Below, in pieces: positions 63,289-64,000 of a DNA stretch of 64,000 nucleotides. The position numbers and the translations under genes are program-made. How positions within the stretch are numbered: the first letter of the stretch is position 1; the number at the start of each line of letters is the position of its first letter. This DNA comes from Closterium sp. NIES-65 (lineage: Eukaryota; Streptophyta; Zygnematophyceae; Desmidiales; Closteriaceae), in contig CANXME010002667.1 of assembly GCA_948144175.1 (NCBI GenBank), positions 97,804-161,803 of the forward strand, written 5' to 3'. The notes below the pieces were generated by a model. That model was not told the DNA's origin. It did not search any database and saw only the letters and a list, made by a program, of their open reading frames with translations.

Positions 63289-64000
63289 TGTGAAATCAAA
63301 GAACGAGAGAATGAATGACTATGAAGTGAGGTGAATACAAATAGGAACCCCTAATTGTGTTGTACCCCCTATGGGATACCCCTATAGCCTACAGAAACAA
63401 GTAAGCTATATGTTCTGACACACCCCCTAGGCAAAGTGGGGGAGAACAAGGGGTCACAACCAGTCAAGCAAAGTAAAGCAAAGCTCAGGGTGGATCACAA
63501 AGTCACCACGCATTCCGAGCACAAGTTCAAAGGCCAGAAGGCCAGTTCACATGCAAGATCATATATAGAGATATACAAGAGTCAAGCAAGCAAGAGCAAG
63601 AGTATATATAGGCGAAGGTAAAAGCAAGGTCAAGAGGAGAGCAAGTGAGGCAAGACAGGCACAAGCCCCAAGCTGCGTGCAACAACGCTGATGATCACAA
63701 GGCGCAAGTGCCTTGGTGAAGACATCAGCAGTGTTTGCCTCAGAGGCCACGTACGCAAGTCGCAACTGTCCACGCTGCTGTAAGCTCACGAGCAAGAAAG
63801 TAGCGGAGAGCAATGTGCTTCGTTCTGTGCTCCAGTCGCTGCTCTCGACAGACAAGGCCAGCATGGCTTGTTGTCTACGTACAGGACTTGAGGAGAACGA
63901 GGCTGCTCTCCAAGGTCGGTCCAGCAGGTAGGTGAGCCAGCGTAACTCCTGTGCAGCCATAGCCCAGCGTAGATCCTCAGCCTCACAACTGGAGCCGAGG
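63289..64000 (-). mobile_element. Copia element C7 (partial), inserted in the C6 3' LTR
   Basis: The left (3') LTR is 63289–63420 (132 bp, TGTGAAATC to CTGACA), with CTAGGGGGTG beside it on the coding strand. From 63559 the end of a copia pol is read on the minus strand (AYVASEANTADVFTKALAPC; MAAQELRWLTYLL) with frameshifts relative to C2. The element continues past the window end. Confidence 0.9.
63559..64000 (-). pseudogene. C7 RNase H end, frameshifted and cut by the window edge
   Basis: EANTADVFTKALAPCDHQR is intact, but the upstream YVDNKAMLAL region is split over two frames (near 63865 and 63915), so the polyprotein is broken here. The remainder is not visible. Confidence 0.8.

Overview
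This 64 kb window is nuclear DNA from a eukaryote of the green lineage. The evidence is spliced genes, a plant-type nuclear tRNA-Ala, a multi-exon transporter resembling the auxin-efflux-carrier (PIN-LIKES) superfamily, and nested Ty1/copia and chromodomain Ty3/gypsy retrotransposons. GC-rich genes, glycine-rich copia gag proteins and abundant tandem repeats would suit a streptophyte alga (a zygnematophyte such as Closterium is my guess), but the species is inferred, not shown.

Left third (1–25.6 kb), gene region. A ten-exon transporter gene can be rebuilt on the minus strand (21471 to 9986), with every splice phase consistent. Parts of a paralogue lie at 4844–6389: exons 8 and 9 are on the minus strand and the terminal exon is on the plus strand, as a simple inversion would leave them. 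A second family, a two-exon secreted glycoprotein, is present as an inverted pair (7815–8897 plus, 24026–25130 minus) that shares both flanks. A tRNA-Ala(CGC) lies antisense in transporter intron 5.

The most unusual signal is here. Most exons of the transporter are bordered in the neighbouring introns by truncated, tandem copies of their own edges: acceptor-side pieces upstream and donor-side pieces downstream. The extreme case is the 115-bp satellite filling 1–4843 (about 42 copies), whose unit is the last 66 nt of exon 9 plus 49 nt of intron. The 118-bp repeat next to it is 70 nt of intron plus the first 48 nt of the same exon. A second signal overlaps it: 16–24 bp palindromes of the form TTTTGAG-NNNN-CTCAAAA with self-complementary cores AATT, TCGA, GCGC or ACGT. 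They form arrays in the introns and repeatedly sit at the breakpoints of copied exon fragments.

Right two thirds (25.6–64 kb), retrotransposon nest. A complete chromovirus (G1, 25646–31233, minus) lies beside an older relative (G3, plus, from 31276). G3 is split by a short LTR element in its 5' LTR, by copia C1 (33243–40100), by chromovirus G4 (40150–52368) which contains copia C2 (41870–49369), by copia C3 (53183–60272), and by a deleted copia C6 (from 61793) whose 3' LTR is cut by copia C7 (63289 to the window end). Target-site duplications support most joins. C2 has identical LTRs and a nearly intact 1.97-kb-codon polyprotein, so it is the youngest; the others carry frameshifts, stops or domain losses. 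No host gene was recognised right of 25.2 kb.
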